From Acidipropionibacterium timonense (GTDB lineage Bacteria > Actinomycetota > Actinomycetes > Propionibacteriales > Propionibacteriaceae), in contig NZ_LR027558.1 of assembly GCF_900605005.1 (NCBI RefSeq), positions 306,588 to 370,587 of the forward strand: a stretch of 64,000 nucleotides of DNA, given 5' to 3'. Every line of letters begins with the position of its first letter. Within the stretch, counting starts at the first letter, position 1. This document shows, piece by piece, positions 8,729-18,188 of the stretch. The position numbers and the translations under genes were made by a program. The notes under the pieces were generated by a model that did not search any database, was not told the DNA's origin, and was given only the letters and a program-made list of their open reading frames with translations.

Positions 8729-9962
8729 CGATCTCACGGCAGGAATCCCCCTCGTCATCGCCGCCCACGGCACCCGGAGCGCCGAGGGCATCGCCCAGTG
8801 CCGGGCTCTGGTCGACCGGGTCCGGCGGATGCTCCCGGGCACCCCGGTCGAACTCGGTTTCGTCGAGCTGGCCGAACCCGGGATCGACGAGGCCGTCGAA
8901 CGGGCCATCGCCGGCCAGAGTTCGCCCGTCGACGACGACAGCCCGCGGGCCGTCGTCGTCCCGCTCATGCTGCACACCGGTGGGCACGTGCGCCAGGGCA
9001 TTCCCGAGGCCATCGACGCGGGACGCCACGAGGAGCGGGTCGTGTACTCGCGGCCGCTGTCCCCGGACCCGCGACTGCGGCGCGTCCTCGTCGACCGGGT
9101 CACCGAGCTGCTCGGCTCCGACTGGCGCGCCCGCGACACCGACGCCGTCCTCGTCGGACGCGGGGCCGACGTCGCCGAGGCCAACGCCGCCCACTACACC
9201 CTCACCCGGATGTTCTGGGAGGAGTCCGGGCTGGCCCGGGTCGAGCCGGCGTTCATCCAGGTGACCCGCCCCTCCGTGCCCGAGGCGCTGTCCGCCCTGG
9301 CCGCCCGCGGCCAGGACCACATCCTCGTCCTCGGCAACTTCCTGTTCACCGGCAAACTCGACGAGTGGCTCCACGAGCAGGTCGACGCCTGGGCGGCCGC
9401 CCACCCGGGGATCGAGGTGCGCGTCGCCCCGGTCATCGGGGACTGCGAGGAGCTCGCCCGGGTCGTCGTCGACCGCTACCGGGAGCCGCTCGACGAGGCC
9501 GGACTGGGGGAGGGCGCCCCGGTGTACATGTCGGCCCTGCGCCTGCAGGACCGTCCGGTGCTCGTCGTGGGTGCCGGACGGGTCGCCGAACGGCGCATCG
9601 TGAGGTTGCTCGAGGCTGGGGCCCAGGTGCACGTCGTCGCCCCCAATGCCGGGATCCGGGTCTCCCGGATGGCCGCACAGGGTCAGGTGCGCTACGACAA
9701 GCGGCCCTTCGCACCGGACGATCTCGACGGCGTCTGGTTCGTCCAGGCCCTCACCAACGACCCGCAGGTCAACGCGGAGGTGGGGCGCCTGTGCCAGGAG
9801 CGCCGCATCTTCTGCGTGCGGGGCGACGCCGGACGTCTCGGCTCGGCCTTCACCCCGGCCACCGGGCAGGCCGGCGGCATGACGGTGAGCGTCGTCGGTG
9901 ATCGCACCCCGCGCCGGTCGGCGAAGCTGCGCGACGAACTCATCAAGGCCCTCCAGGACTGA
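8721..9962 (+). CDS. cbiX: Fusion: sirohydrochlorin cobaltochelatase CbiX - precorrin-2 dehydrogenase (SirC-like)
   Basis: The 413-residue protein carries a two-lobe CbiX chelatase (about 1-265), with AAHGTRS (His16) and LMLHTGGHVRQG (His85, His89) as candidate metal and substrate residues. A second part (about 269-413) contains a Rossmann-type NAD site, VLVVGAGRVAERR, as in SirC/Met8/CysG-N. The fusion would oxidise precorrin-2 to sirohydrochlorin and insert cobalt in one polypeptide. It overlaps the cbiEGH stop by 8 bp, has AAGGAG just upstream (8711-8716), and ends the riboswitch-led group. Confidence 0.92.
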   Translation: MTDDLTAGIPLVIAAHGTRSAEGIAQCRALVDRVRRMLPGTPVELGFVELAEPGIDEAVERAIAGQSSPVDDDSPRAVVVPLMLHTGGHVRQGIPEAIDAGRHEERVVYSRPLSPDPRLRRVLVDRVTELLGSDWRARDTDAVLVGRGADVAEANAAHYTLTRMFWEESGLARVEPAFIQVTRPSVPEALSALAARGQDHILVLGNFLFTGKLDEWLHEQVDAWAAAHPGIEVRVAPVIGDCEELARVVVDRYREPLDEAGLGEGAPVYMSALRLQDRPVLVVGAGRVAERRIVRLLEAGAQVHVVAPNAGIRVSRMAAQGQVRYDKRPFAPDDLDGVWFVQALTNDPQVNAEVGRLCQERRIFCVRGDAGRLGSAFTPATGQAGGMTVSVVGDRTPRRSAKLRDELIKALQD

Positions 9963-9994
9963 GCCGACCGGCCCGGGGCCTCTAGGATCGACGG

Positions 9995-10756
9995 GTGATC
10001 GCCCACGACCTGCACTCCCTCGGTTTCGACGCCGACACCCTCGACACCCTCGTCGACTCCGCCGTGCGCGCCGGGGTGACGGGGGTCGAGGAGGTCGGTG
10101 GGTTCGACCTCCTGGCCGCCTACACCGACCCCTCCGGCGCGCGGCTGGCACTGCTCGGGCGCGAGGGCCGGATCGAGACGATGGCCTCGCTCGTCGCCCC
10201 GACGACCCACCGTGCCCACGTGCTCCGGCTCACCCCGACGGTGGCGCGGGTCGATCTCGTCGACGCCGACGGGCAGGCCCTGGCGCGGTTCCTGGCCGAC
10301 GTCGACGACCCCGTGGAGTACCCGCTCACCGAGCCGCCGGCGACCGTCGAGCACCTGCGTGTCGGGGCGGTGGCCAATGGGTACATCCGCGTGTACGACT
10401 CCGAGGAGGCCTACGGGGCCTCGGAGGAGGGGGCGATCGGCACCTCGGGCCAGGTGCAGTTCGCCGCCGGACACCTCATCAGCCCCTGGCTCATGGAACT
10501 CAACGCCGGTCGGGCCCGACCCGAGGAGGTGAGCCCGGCCGCCGAGATGACGATGGTCGTCCAGCGGGTCGACCGGCGCACCAATGAGCTCACCGGGGTG
10601 GACTGGTGGCGGGTCATGGGCTCGGTCGGGGTCGACCTCACCCTGTCCCTGCCCTGTGATCTGCCCCACGAACCCCGTCCGGGGTCGGTCCTGTCGGGCC
10701 GGGTGGTGCCGGTCGTGTCGTCGGGGGTGTGGGAACAGGGACGGTTCTGGGGTTGA
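9995..10756 (+). CDS. Conserved-looking hypothetical protein
   Basis: A 253-residue soluble protein that I do not recognise. It has no signal peptide or membrane segment and no obvious catalytic motif; the middle (residues ~125-175, GAVANGYIRVYDSEEAYG) is the most structured-looking part. The GTG start has no Shine-Dalgarno but is preceded by TAGGAT (9983-9988) with a 6-nt gap, so it appears leaderless and transcribed separately from cbiX. It ends 3 bp from the convergent cbiC. A role in B12 metabolism is not supported beyond its position. Confidence 0.75.
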   Translation: MIAHDLHSLGFDADTLDTLVDSAVRAGVTGVEEVGGFDLLAAYTDPSGARLALLGREGRIETMASLVAPTTHRAHVLRLTPTVARVDLVDADGQALARFLADVDDPVEYPLTEPPATVEHLRVGAVANGYIRVYDSEEAYGASEEGAIGTSGQVQFAAGHLISPWLMELNAGRARPEEVSPAAEMTMVVQRVDRRTNELTGVDWWRVMGSVGVDLTLSLPCDLPHEPRPGSVLSGRVVPVVSSGVWEQGRFWG

Positions 10757-10759
10757 TCC

Positions 10760-11413
10760 TCAGCGGTGCTCGTTGGTGAGTTCGTCGGTCGAGGCGATGG
10801 CGTTGACGGCGGCCACCGTCACCGCCGAGCCACCCCGGCGTCCCAGCAGGGTGATGTACTCCAGGCCCAAGGGGGAGTCGACGAGGGCCTGCTTGGACTC
10901 GGCCGCCCCGACGAAGCCGACCGGGATGCCGACGACGGCCGCCGGACGGGCCCCGGTGCGCTCACACACCTCGAGCATCCGGAACAGGGCGGTCGGGGCG
11001 TTGCCGATGGCGACGACGGCCCCGTCGAGACGGTCCTCGGAGGCCCACAGGTCGACGGCCGCGCAGGTCTTCGTCGTCCCGTGTTCGGCGGCCAGGGCGG
11101 CCAACCGCGGCTCCTTGATGTGGCAGACGACGTCGACGCCCTTCGGCAGACGCGACCGGATGATGCCGGTGGCCGTCATCGACGAGTCGCAGAGGATCTG
11201 CGCCCCTCCGGCGAGAGCAGCCCTGGCCGAGGCGACGACCCCCGGGGTGAAGGCGATGGAGTCGGCGATGGCCGGATCGGCCGCCGCGTGCACCATGCGG
11301 ACGACGACCCGCTCGACGTCGGCCGGGAAGCGCTCGAGGTTCGACTCGGCCCGGATGATCCGGAACGACTCGCGGTAGATGTCGGACCCGTTGTTGACGT
11401 AGTCGTTGACCAT
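10760..11413 (-). CDS. cbiC: Precorrin-8X/cobalt-precorrin-8 methylmutase
   Basis: CobH/CbiC moves the methyl group from C-11 to C-12, giving (hydrogeno)cobyrinate. The 217 residues contain the family segment VRMVHAAADPAIA with the catalytic-type His at 42, plus ILCDSSMTATGI and AAVVGIPVGFVGAAESK. The ATG at 11413 is preferred over upstream codons because AGGAGG (plus-strand 11421-11426) lies 7 nt upstream. A TAGGCT -10 (11451 to 11446) would give a leader of only ~28 nt, so this gene, unlike the neighbouring cbiM, is not behind a riboswitch. Divergent from cbiM. Confidence 0.95.
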   Translation of the reverse strand: MVNDYVNNGSDIYRESFRIIRAESNLERFPADVERVVVRMVHAAADPAIADSIAFTPGVVASARAALAGGAQILCDSSMTATGIIRSRLPKGVDVVCHIKEPRLAALAAEHGTTKTCAAVDLWASEDRLDGAVVAIGNAPTALFRMLEVCERTGARPAAVVGIPVGFVGAAESKQALVDSPLGLEYITLLGRRGGSAVTVAAVNAIASTDELTNEHR

Positions 11414-11524
11414 CCGTCGACCTCCTGTTCGCCTGGGACGGTTCGAGCCTACCGACCCCCACCCCGGTGCCACCGACCGCACCGGGTGTGACAGACTGTC
11501 GCCTGACAACTCAACACATCTCGA

Positions 11525-11640
11525 TCCGACGGTCGGAAGCCGGGAGACGCCGGCACGGTCGCGCCACTGTGAACGTCCCGCCATGCGCGGACGGAAGTCA
11601 GAATGGCCGTCGGGGACGAGCCTTTCCAGGACGGGACGCG
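11525..11640 (+). ncRNA. Cobalamin riboswitch upstream of cbiM
   Basis: The core GGTCGCGCCACTGTGAA (about 11557-11573) and B12-box-like GGAAGTCAGAATGGCC (11593-11608) are present. The core is more divergent than in the other three leaders of this window. A stem CGGGAGACGCCGG precedes it. The transcript continues to AAAGGAGA before the cbiM GTG. It should shut off cobalt import when cobalamin is sufficient. Confidence 0.85.
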
Positions 11641-11667
11641 AGATCCCGAGAAAGGAGAAGGATCCCC

Positions 11668-12369
11668 GTGCACATCGCGGAGGGAATTCTCTCACCCACA
11701 CAGTGCGCCATCTGGTATGCCGCCAGCGCGCCCTTCGTCATCCACGGCGCCCGTGAGGTCGTCCGTCAGGTCCGCCATCATCCGGAGAACAAGCTGCTGC
11801 TCGCCACCGCGGGGGCCTTCACCTTCGTCCTGTCGGCCATCAAGCTGCCCAGCGTCTCGGGTTCCTCCTCGCACCCGACCGGCACCGGCGTCGGCGCCAT
11901 CCTCTTCAAGCCGCCGGTCATGGCCTTCCTCGGCATGATCGTCCTCATCTTCCAGGCCCTGCCGCTGGCCCACGGCGGCATCTCGACCCTGGGAGCGAAC
12001 ACCTTCTCGATGGCCATCGCCGGGCCGTGGGCCGGCTACGCCTTCTACAAGCTCACGAAGAAACTCGGTGGTCCGGACGCCCTGGCGGTGTTCCTCTGCA
12101 TGGTGTTCTCGGACTTCGTCACCTACTGCGTCACCAGCGTCCAGCTCGGCATCGCCTTCCCGGACGCCACCTCGGGCGTGTGGGGGGCTGCCGTGAAGTT
12201 CCTCGGCATCTTCGCCATCACGCAGATCCCGCTGGCCATCATGGAGGGCCTCGTCGGCATCGTCCTGTTCCGTTTCCTCGCCAAGGTCGCCGGCCCGCAG
12301 CTGCACCAGCTCGGCGTGCTGCGTGACGCCCCGGTCACCGAGCCCGTGAAGGAGGCCGCTCATGTCTGA
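11668..12369 (+). CDS. cbiM: ECF cobalt transporter, substrate-capture subunit CbiM
   Basis: A 233-residue, multi-helix membrane protein that binds Co(II). It begins MHIAEGIL after a GTG start; the His2 near the free N-terminus is a known metal ligand of CbiM/NikM, which makes the choice of this start important and supports it. A Shine-Dalgarno AAAGGAGA sits 9 nt upstream. Further family segments are SHPTGTGVGAIL and HGGISTLGANTFSM. First gene of cbiMNQO; its end overlaps cbiN by 8 bp. Confidence 0.96.
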   Translation: MHIAEGILSPTQCAIWYAASAPFVIHGAREVVRQVRHHPENKLLLATAGAFTFVLSAIKLPSVSGSSSHPTGTGVGAILFKPPVMAFLGMIVLIFQALPLAHGGISTLGANTFSMAIAGPWAGYAFYKLTKKLGGPDALAVFLCMVFSDFVTYCVTSVQLGIAFPDATSGVWGAAVKFLGIFAITQIPLAIMEGLVGIVLFRFLAKVAGPQLHQLGVLRDAPVTEPVKEAAHV

Positions 12370-12748
12370 GGCCGTGCACCATGACACCTCACTGACGAAC
12401 TCCAAGAAGTGGGTGACGCCGCTCCTCCTGGTCCTCGTCGTCGTCATCTTCGTCATCTCGATGGTCTTCGGGTCGCGGCACACCGCCAGCGGCGAGGAAG
12501 GCTTCGGCGGGACGGACGACGCCGCCGCCGAGGCCGCCGAGAAGGCCGGCGCCAAGCCGTGGATCCAGCCGATCTTCGAGCCGAACTCCGGTGAGGTCGA
12601 GTCGGGCCTCTTCGCCCTCCAGGCTGCACTGGGGGCCGGCATCGCCGGCTTCGCCCTGGGCCGCATGTCGGGCAGGCACAAGGCTCGGGAGGAGGCCATG
12701 AAGGCGTCCGACCTCCCCTCGACGATGCCGCTCGTCGACCACTCATGA
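12362..12748 (+). CDS. cbiN: ECF cobalt transporter auxiliary protein CbiN
   Basis: A 128-residue protein with two membrane helices (about 18-36 and 83-102) flanking an extracytoplasmic loop. CbiN proteins stabilise metal loading of CbiM. Sequence similarity within this family is low; the call rests on size, topology and position between cbiM and cbiQ. The loop contains GEEGFGGTDDAA and PWIQPIFEPNSGEVE, which matches the family pattern. Overlaps cbiQ by 4 bp. Confidence 0.93.
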   Translation: MSEAVHHDTSLTNSKKWVTPLLLVLVVVIFVISMVFGSRHTASGEEGFGGTDDAAAEAAEKAGAKPWIQPIFEPNSGEVESGLFALQAALGAGIAGFALGRMSGRHKAREEAMKASDLPSTMPLVDHS

Positions 12749-13566
12749 CGATCACGTCCCTTGACGACGCCGCCTGGGACAGTCCCTGGCGGCGTCGTCC
12801 CGTGGGGGAGAAGGTCGCGCTGAGTCTCGGCCTCCTGCTCACCGCCCTGTGCACCCCCGAGGTGCGCATCGGGTCGCAACCTGTCGGGTTGTGGCCGGGG
12901 GCCCTGCTGGTGGCCCTCATCGCCCTCATCGCCCTGGTGGAGCCGGCGCGGATCCGGCCACGTGTGGTGTGGGAGGCCATGGTGGGCCCGCTCGTCTTCC
13001 TCCTCATCGGAGGGCTGTCCGTGCTCGTGAGCATCGGGACCACCCCGGCCGGCACGACGTGGTGGAGCTGGGGGTTCCTCAGCGTCGGGCCGCGCTCGGC
13101 CGCCCAGGCGGGATCCCTCGTCGAGCACGGCCTCGGCGGCACGCTGGCGCTCATGGTGCTGGCCCTGACGACGCCGATGGTCGACATCCTCACCTGGCTG
13201 AGAAAACTGCGCATTCCCGACCCGCTGCTCGAGATCGCCTCGCTCACCTACCGGCTCATCTTCGTGCTCCTCGACACGGTCGTCAGCGCCACCGAGGCCC
13301 AACGGTGCCGGCTCGGCGATGCCCCGGCCGGCGGGATGCGCCGTCGGATCGAGAACACCGCCGCCCTCATGGGATCGGTGGGAGTCCGGGCGTGGAACCG
13401 GGCCGAACGACTCAACGCCGGCCTGGTCAATCGGGGATTCGAGTCGGCCCTCCTCACCGTGCCGTTGACCCGGCGCGGCTCACGTCAGTTCCAGATCGTC
13501 GCCGCCGCGGCGGTCCTCATGGTGTGGGTGGCCTGCTGGGCGCTCACGGGAAGGGTGTGGCGATGA
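12745..13566 (+). CDS. cbiQ: ECF transporter transmembrane coupling protein CbiQ
   Basis: The 273-residue T-component links CbiM to the ATPase. It has about five hydrophobic helices and two cytoplasmic coupling-helix regions, seen as [13 protein letters not shown] (about 188-200) and [12 protein letters not shown] (about 222-233). The second retains the Arg-Gly of the ATPase-contact motif; the first deviates from the usual ARG. ATGA overlap with cbiO. Confidence 0.94.
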   Translation: MTITSLDDAAWDSPWRRRPVGEKVALSLGLLLTALCTPEVRIGSQPVGLWPGALLVALIALIALVEPARIRPRVVWEAMVGPLVFLLIGGLSVLVSIGTTPAGTTWWSWGFLSVGPRSAAQAGSLVEHGLGGTLALMVLALTTPMVDILTWLRKLRIPDPLLEIASLTYRLIFVLLDTVVSATEAQRCRLGDAPAGGMRRRIENTAALMGSVGVRAWNRAERLNAGLVNRGFESALLTVPLTRRGSRQFQIVAAAAVLMVWVACWALTGRVWR

Positions 13567-14396
13567 CGACACTGCTCGCCACGAGATCACTGTGCGCGAC
13601 CCATCCGGGTCGTCCCCTGGTGTTGTCCGAGGTCGACGTCGACCTGCGTCAGGGAGTGCGCGTCGCCATCCTGGGGGCCAACGGGTCGGGCAAGACGACC
13701 CTGCTGCGATGCCTGTCGGGGTCACTCGAGCCGGTCTCCGGGCAGGTCATGCGCGAGGAGACGGTGCTGCGGTACGGGCGTGCCGACCTTCGGGAGCACC
13801 GCCGCGACGTGCAGCTCGTCCTCCAGGATCCCGATGACCAGCTCTTCAGCGCCGACGTCTTCCAGGACGTCTCCTTCGGGCCGATGAACATGGGGCTGCC
13901 GGTCGACGAGGTGCGTGACCGGGTGGGCGAGGCGCTGGCCCTGCTGGGGGCCGGACATCTGGCCGAGCGGCCCACCCATCAGCTGTCCTACGGCGAACGC
14001 AAGCGGGTGGCCGTCGCCGGCGCCGTCGCCATGCGGCCCAGACTCCTGCTCCTCGACGAGCCGACCGCCGGCCTCGACCCGGTCGGGGTGAGCCAGATGC
14101 TGGCCGCCCTCGATCGGCTGCGGGAGGCCGGGACGACGGTGGCCATGGCGACCCATGACGTCGATCTGGCCCTGGCCTGGGCCCAGGAGGCGCTCATCGT
14201 CGTCGACCACACCGTCGTGCAGGGGCCGATCGACACGCTCCTGGCGGACGCCGACCTCGTCGAGCGGGCGCACCTGCACCTGCCTTGGCCGCTCGAGCTG
14301 GCCCGGCGTCTGGGACTGGCGGTCCGGCCGCGGACGATGGACGAGGTCGTCGAGGCCCTCGGGAAGGGTGTCAGCGAGTCCACGTCCACGCGGTGA
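13563..14396 (+). CDS. cbiO: Cobalt ECF transporter ATP-binding protein CbiO
   Basis: The 277-residue ABC ATPase has a complete motif set: Walker [11 protein letters not shown]-loop LVLQDPDDQ, signature [10 protein letters not shown], Walker [11 protein letters not shown] and H-loop ATHDVD. It powers the CbiMNQ importer; the single ATPase presumably forms a homodimer. The gene ends tail-to-tail with cbiT, overlapping it by 26 bp. Confidence 0.96.
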   Translation: MTTLLATRSLCATHPGRPLVLSEVDVDLRQGVRVAILGANGSGKTTLLRCLSGSLEPVSGQVMREETVLRYGRADLREHRRDVQLVLQDPDDQLFSADVFQDVSFGPMNMGLPVDEVRDRVGEALALLGAGHLAERPTHQLSYGERKRVAVAGAVAMRPRLLLLDEPTAGLDPVGVSQMLAALDRLREAGTTVAMATHDVDLALAWAQEALIVVDHTVVQGPIDTLLADADLVERAHLHLPWPLELARRLGLAVRPRTMDEVVEALGKGVSESTSTR

Positions 14397-14961
14397 CGGT
14401 GCGGGCGGGCTGCCAGCCGCGCAGCCGCCCGATGTGATCGGCGGTCTCGACGCCGACCCTCATGAGGTCTCCGCCGAGGCGGCCGGACAACTCGATGAGC
14501 AGCGCCTCGGCCTCCATCGTCACCCCATGGATGACCAGACGCCCGCCCTGCCGTAGACGCGGCGTGCAGGCGTCCACGAGGGAGGCCGTGGCCCCGCCGC
14601 CGATGAAGATCGCGTCCGGGTCGGGCAGGCCCTCGGGCAGCCCGGCGGCCAGGTCGGCGTCGATGATGGTCACCTGACCGGGCAGGGTGAGGGACTCGGC
14701 GTTGAGACGCGCATTGTCGGCGCGGTCAGGGTTGCGTTCGACGCCGAAGGCCCGGCAGCTCGGGTCGGCCCGGCACCATTCGACGGCGATCGACCCGGCG
14801 CCGGCACCGAGGTCCCAGAGGACCTCTCCGGCTCGCGGTCGGAGGGCGGCCAGGGCGATGGCCCGCACCGGATGCTTGGTGATGAGTCCGTCATGGACGA
14901 AACGGTCCTCGGCCAGGCCTGGGGTGCGGCCGAGGAGGGTGGCGTCAGGATCGAAGGTCAC
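14371..14961 (-). CDS. cbiT: Cobalt-precorrin-6B C15-methyltransferase (decarboxylating) CbiT
   Basis: The 196-residue class I methyltransferase methylates C-15 and drives decarboxylation of the C-12 acetate; its usual partner CbiE is fused elsewhere in this cluster (start of the 6305 gene). Motifs are [12 protein letters not shown], the SAM-binding [13 protein letters not shown], and FIGGG. A GTG start at 14961 is chosen: TAGGCT (14974 to 14969) lies 7 nt upstream and no Shine-Dalgarno is seen, so it appears leaderless. The divergent leader at 15026 belongs to cobO on the other strand. Confidence 0.94.
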   Translation of the reverse strand: MTFDPDATLLGRTPGLAEDRFVHDGLITKHPVRAIALAALRPRAGEVLWDLGAGAGSIAVEWCRADPSCRAFGVERNPDRADNARLNAESLTLPGQVTIIDADLAAGLPEGLPDPDAIFIGGGATASLVDACTPRLRQGGRLVIHGVTMEAEALLIELSGRLGGDLMRVGVETADHIGRLRGWQPARTVTAWTWTR

Positions 14962-15025
14962 GACGGCCAGCCTACGACGGGTCCGGGTGCACCCCGGGGG
15001 CGCCGATGTGCCAGAATCACGCTGA

Positions 15026-15140
15026 TCGATCGGGAGGAATTCCGGTGTGAATCCGGAGCGGTCCCGCCACTGTGAGCCCTCGGGCAAGCCAGGTCGTCCG
15101 GGTCGGTCACCCATCGACAGCGGGCGCGGACCCGCGAGGA
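15026..15140 (+). ncRNA. Cobalamin riboswitch upstream of cobO
   Basis: The core GAGCGGTCCCGCCACTGTGA (15056-15075) is identical to that before cobI. It is followed by a B12-box-like GGCAAGCCAGGTCGTCC (15082-15098). The stem ATTCCGGTGTGAATCCGG precedes it. The 3' part GCGCGGACCCGCGAGGAGG resembles the cobI leader and includes the ribosome site, so the same translational switch is likely. A -10-like CAGAAT lies at 15012-15017. Confidence 0.9.
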
Positions 15141-15147
15141 GGCCACC

Positions 15148-15738
15148 ATGTCAGAGTCATCGGGGACGACACGGGAGCGCAGGCTGCGCCCGGTCGTCAT
15201 CGTCAACACCGGTGAGGGCAAGGGCAAGACGACAGCGGCCATGGGCACCGCGCTGCGCGCATGGAACCAGGGCTGGCGGGTCGGCGTCTTCCAGTTCGTC
15301 AAGTCGGGCAAGTGGCACGTCGGGGAGCAGAACGCCCTGCAGGCCCTCGGACGACTGCACGACGAGTCCGGGATCGGAGGCCCGGTGACCTGGGAGGTCA
15401 TGGGCACCGGATGGTCGTGGACGCGAGCCTTCGACGCCGGCGTCGACCCGGCGGAGGCCGCCCGGGAAGGGTGGCGTCACGTCCGCGGGCTGCTCGAGTC
15501 GCAGGCCCTCGACCTCTACGTCCTCGACGAGTTCACCTACCCGCTCACCTGGGGATGGCTCGACGTGGCCGAGGTGGTCGAGGTGCTGAGGTCGCGGCCC
15601 GGGGTGCAGCAGGTCATCATCACCGGACGGAACGCCCCCCGGGAGCTGGTGGACGCCGCCGACCTCGTCACCCACATGACGAAGGTCAAGCATCCCTTCG
15701 ACGAGGGCCAGCGAGGGCAGGCGGGAATCGAGTGGTGA
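15148..15738 (+). CDS. cobO: Cob(I)yrinic acid a,c-diamide adenosyltransferase
   Basis: CobO/BtuR-type enzyme that transfers the adenosyl group of ATP to the corrin cobalt. The 196 residues carry a P-loop TGEGKGKTTA (21-30), FQFVKSGKW, YVLDEFTYPL and the C-terminal segment THMTKVKHPFDEG. Behind its own riboswitch. Its TGA overlaps the ATG of the cobB-cobC fusion by one base. Confidence 0.96.
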   Translation: MSESSGTTRERRLRPVVIVNTGEGKGKTTAAMGTALRAWNQGWRVGVFQFVKSGKWHVGEQNALQALGRLHDESGIGGPVTWEVMGTGWSWTRAFDAGVDPAEAAREGWRHVRGLLESQALDLYVLDEFTYPLTWGWLDVAEVVEVLRSRPGVQQVIITGRNAPRELVDAADLVTHMTKVKHPFDEGQRGQAGIEW

Positions 15739-18188
15739 TGAGACTTCCCAGGATCCTCCTGGCCGCACCGGCCTCCGGGGGCGGCAAGACGACGCTGGCG
15801 ACCGGACTCATGGGGGCACTGCGGGCCGCCGGGCATCGGGTGGCCCCGTTCAAGGTGGGGCCCGACTACATCGACCCCGGGTACCACACGCTGGCCGCCG
15901 GCCGACCCGGGCGCAATCTCGACGCCGTCATGTGCGGGGCCGATCTCATGGCGCCCCTGTTGGCACACGGCTCGCTCGTGCCCGAGCCGGCGGACGTCGC
16001 CGTCATCGAGGGGGTCATGGGGCTCTTCGACGGGCGTCTGGGCGACGGGGAGGGGTCGAGCGCGCAGATTGCCGCGCTCACCGGGACACCGGTCGTGCTC
16101 GTCATCGACACGGCCCACGCGTCGCTCACCCATGCGGCGGTGGCGGCCGGCCTGGCCTCCTTCGACCCGCAGGTGCGGGTGGCGGGGGTCATCCTCAACC
16201 GGGTCGCCTCGCCGCGGCACGAGGCGGAGGTCCGGCGCGGGTTGGAGCGGGTGGGGCTGCCGGTGCTCGGGGCGGTGCCACGGGATGCGGCCATCGCGGT
16301 TCCGTCGCGTCACCTCGGGCTGGTACCGGCGGCCGAGAGGGAGCAGTCGGCCGGGCAGGTGACGCAGTTGGCCGGTCTGGTGGGCGAGCACGTCGACCTG
16401 TCCGCGGTGCTCGACGTCGCCCGGTCGGCACCCGACCTGGACGTCGACCCGTGGGATCCGGTGGCGGCGCTGGCCGGGGTCGGGTTCGTTCGGCGGAGCG
16501 GCACGCGGCCGCTGGTGGCCATGGCCGGTGGGCGCGCGTTCACCTTCCGGTACCCGGAGACGGCGGAGTTGCTCGAGGCAGCCGGGATCGACGTCGTCGA
16601 CGTCGATCCGCTCGTCGATGCGCGTCTGCCCGAGGGGGTGGCCGGGCTGTACCTCGGCGGCGGGTTCCCCGAGATGCACGCGGCGGAGTTGTCGGACAAC
16701 GAGTCGCTGCGCGCGGACATCCGAGACCGGGTGGCGGCCGGGCTGCCGGTCGTCGCCGAGTGCGCCGGGCTGCTGTACCTGTGCCGCGAGCTCGACGGTG
16801 TGCCGATGACGGGTGTCCTCCCGCTCGACGCGGCGATGGGTCCGCGACTGACGATGGGGTACCGGCAGGCGCAGGCGCCGGCCGACACGCCTGTCGTACG
16901 GTCCGGGGAGCGGGTCGTCGGGCACGAGTTCCATCGCACGACGGTGACCCCGGTCGACGATGCGGCGGCGCTGACGGTGAGGTCGGCGGCCTGGCGGTTC
17001 GACGGGGAGCCCGCACGGGAGGACGGGGCGGTCGCCGGGAACGTGCACGCCTCGTACCTGCACCTGCACTGGGCCGGGGCCCCGGCGGTGGCCGCAGGGT
17101 TCGCGCGGCTGGTCGAGCGGTTCGCGGAGGGTCGTCAGGGTCGCGACGAGCCCGATCTGCTGCACCACGGGGACCACGACGTCCAGCCGGGGCTCGTCGA
17201 CCTCGCCGTCAACGTGCGGGTGCCGGCGACGCCGACCTGGCTCGTCAACGACATCGTCGCGGGACAGTCCTGGGCGTCCTACCCGGATGCCGGACCGGCC
17301 CGTCACGCCTTGGCCGCGATGCACGGTGTCGACGCGAGGCAGGTGTTGCCGACCGCTGGCGGAGCGGAGGCGTTCACCCTGGTGGCGCGGGCCCTCCGAC
17401 CGCATCACGCGGTCATCGTCCATCCCCAGTTCACCGAGCCCGAGGTGGCGCTGCGAGCCGCCGGGCACGACGTCGACCGACTCGTGCTCGGACCGGATGA
17501 CGGGTTCTCCCTCGACCCGCGGACGATACCTGCGGATGCCGACCTCGTCGTCGTCGGCAACCCGACGAACCCGACCGGGCGGCTCCATCCGCGCGCCCTG
17601 CTCGAGCAGCTGCGTCGGCCCGGGCGGGTCCTCGTCGTCGACGAGGCCTTCATGGACGCCACGGACGAGGCCGAGTCGCTCGTCGGGGGTCCCATGGACG
17701 ACCTCCTCGTCCTGCGGTCGCTGACGAAGACCTACGGCCTGGCCGGGGTGCGCGCCGGCTACGTCGTCGGTGACCGTGCTCTCGTCGGGCGCCTGGAGGC
17801 CCAGCAGCCACCGTGGTCGGTGTCGACGCCGGCCGCCACCGCCATGGTCTCGATCACGGGGGACCTGGGGCGTGCCCACCGCCTCGATCTGGCTCGGGCG
17901 CTCCCGCGCCAGCGGGCCGACCTGGTGAGCCGGCTCGAGGCACTCGGTCTGGGGGTCGTCGAGTCGGGGGCCCCCTTCGTCCTCGTCGACACGTCCTCGT
18001 TCGGTCCGCGGTCGATACGCCCGGCCCTGGCACGACGCGGGTTCGCGGTGCGACGAGGGGAGACCTTCCCCGGGCTCGGACCGACCTGGATCCGCGTCGC
18101 CGTCCGGGACGCCCGCACCCACACGCTGTTCGCCGAGGCCCTCGGTGACCTCATCGCCCACCCCGATTCGATCCAGGAGACCCCATGA
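15738..18188 (+). CDS. cobB: Fusion: cobyrinate a,c-diamide synthase CobB/CbiA - threonine-phosphate decarboxylase-like CobC
   Basis: An 816-residue fusion. Residues 1 to ~465 are CobB/CbiA: P-loop APASGGGKTT (10-19), FKVGPDYIDPGYH, LYLGGGFPEMHA and the glutaminase Cys342 in VVAECAGLL. It amidates the a and c side chains. Residues ~480-816 are a fold-type I PLP enzyme of the histidinol-phosphate aminotransferase/CobC group, with NPTNPTGRLHP, VVDEAFMDAT and the PLP lysine at 664 in SLTKTYGLAG. It probably makes the aminopropanol phosphate unit from threonine phosphate. The ATG at 15738 overlaps the cobO stop; two GTGs just upstream (15732, 15735) are alternatives. The next gene, cobA, overlaps by 4 bp. 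Confidence 0.9.
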   Translation: MRLPRILLAAPASGGGKTTLATGLMGALRAAGHRVAPFKVGPDYIDPGYHTLAAGRPGRNLDAVMCGADLMAPLLAHGSLVPEPADVAVIEGVMGLFDGRLGDGEGSSAQIAALTGTPVVLVIDTAHASLTHAAVAAGLASFDPQVRVAGVILNRVASPRHEAEVRRGLERVGLPVLGAVPRDAAIAVPSRHLGLVPAAEREQSAGQVTQLAGLVGEHVDLSAVLDVARSAPDLDVDPWDPVAALAGVGFVRRSGTRPLVAMAGGRAFTFRYPETAELLEAAGIDVVDVDPLVDARLPEGVAGLYLGGGFPEMHAAELSDNESLRADIRDRVAAGLPVVAECAGLLYLCRELDGVPMTGVLPLDAAMGPRLTMGYRQAQAPADTPVVRSGERVVGHEFHRTTVTPVDDAAALTVRSAAWRFDGEPAREDGAVAGNVHASYLHLHWAGAPAVAAGFARLVERFAEGRQGRDEPDLLHHGDHDVQPGLVDLAVNVRVPATPTWLVNDIVAGQSWASYPDAGPARHALAAMHGVDARQVLPTAGGAEAFTLVARALRPHHAVIVHPQFTEPEVALRAAGHDVDRLVLGPDDGFSLDPRTIPADADLVVVGNPTNPTGRLHPRALLEQLRRPGRVLVVDEAFMDATDEAESLVGGPMDDLLVLRSLTKTYGLAGVRAGYVVGDRALVGRLEAQQPPWSVSTPAATAMVSITGDLGRAHRLDLARALPRQRADLVSRLEALGLGVVESGAPFVLVDTSSFGPRSIRPALARRGFAVRRGETFPGLGPTWIRVAVRDARTHTLFAEALGDLIAHPDSIQETP

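Noticed and set aside
15537-18161. 874-codon minus-strand open frame opposite cobB-cobC
   Set aside because: Composition (Arg/His/Pro/Gly) is that of antisense translation; the plus strand has unmistakable CobB and CobC motifs.
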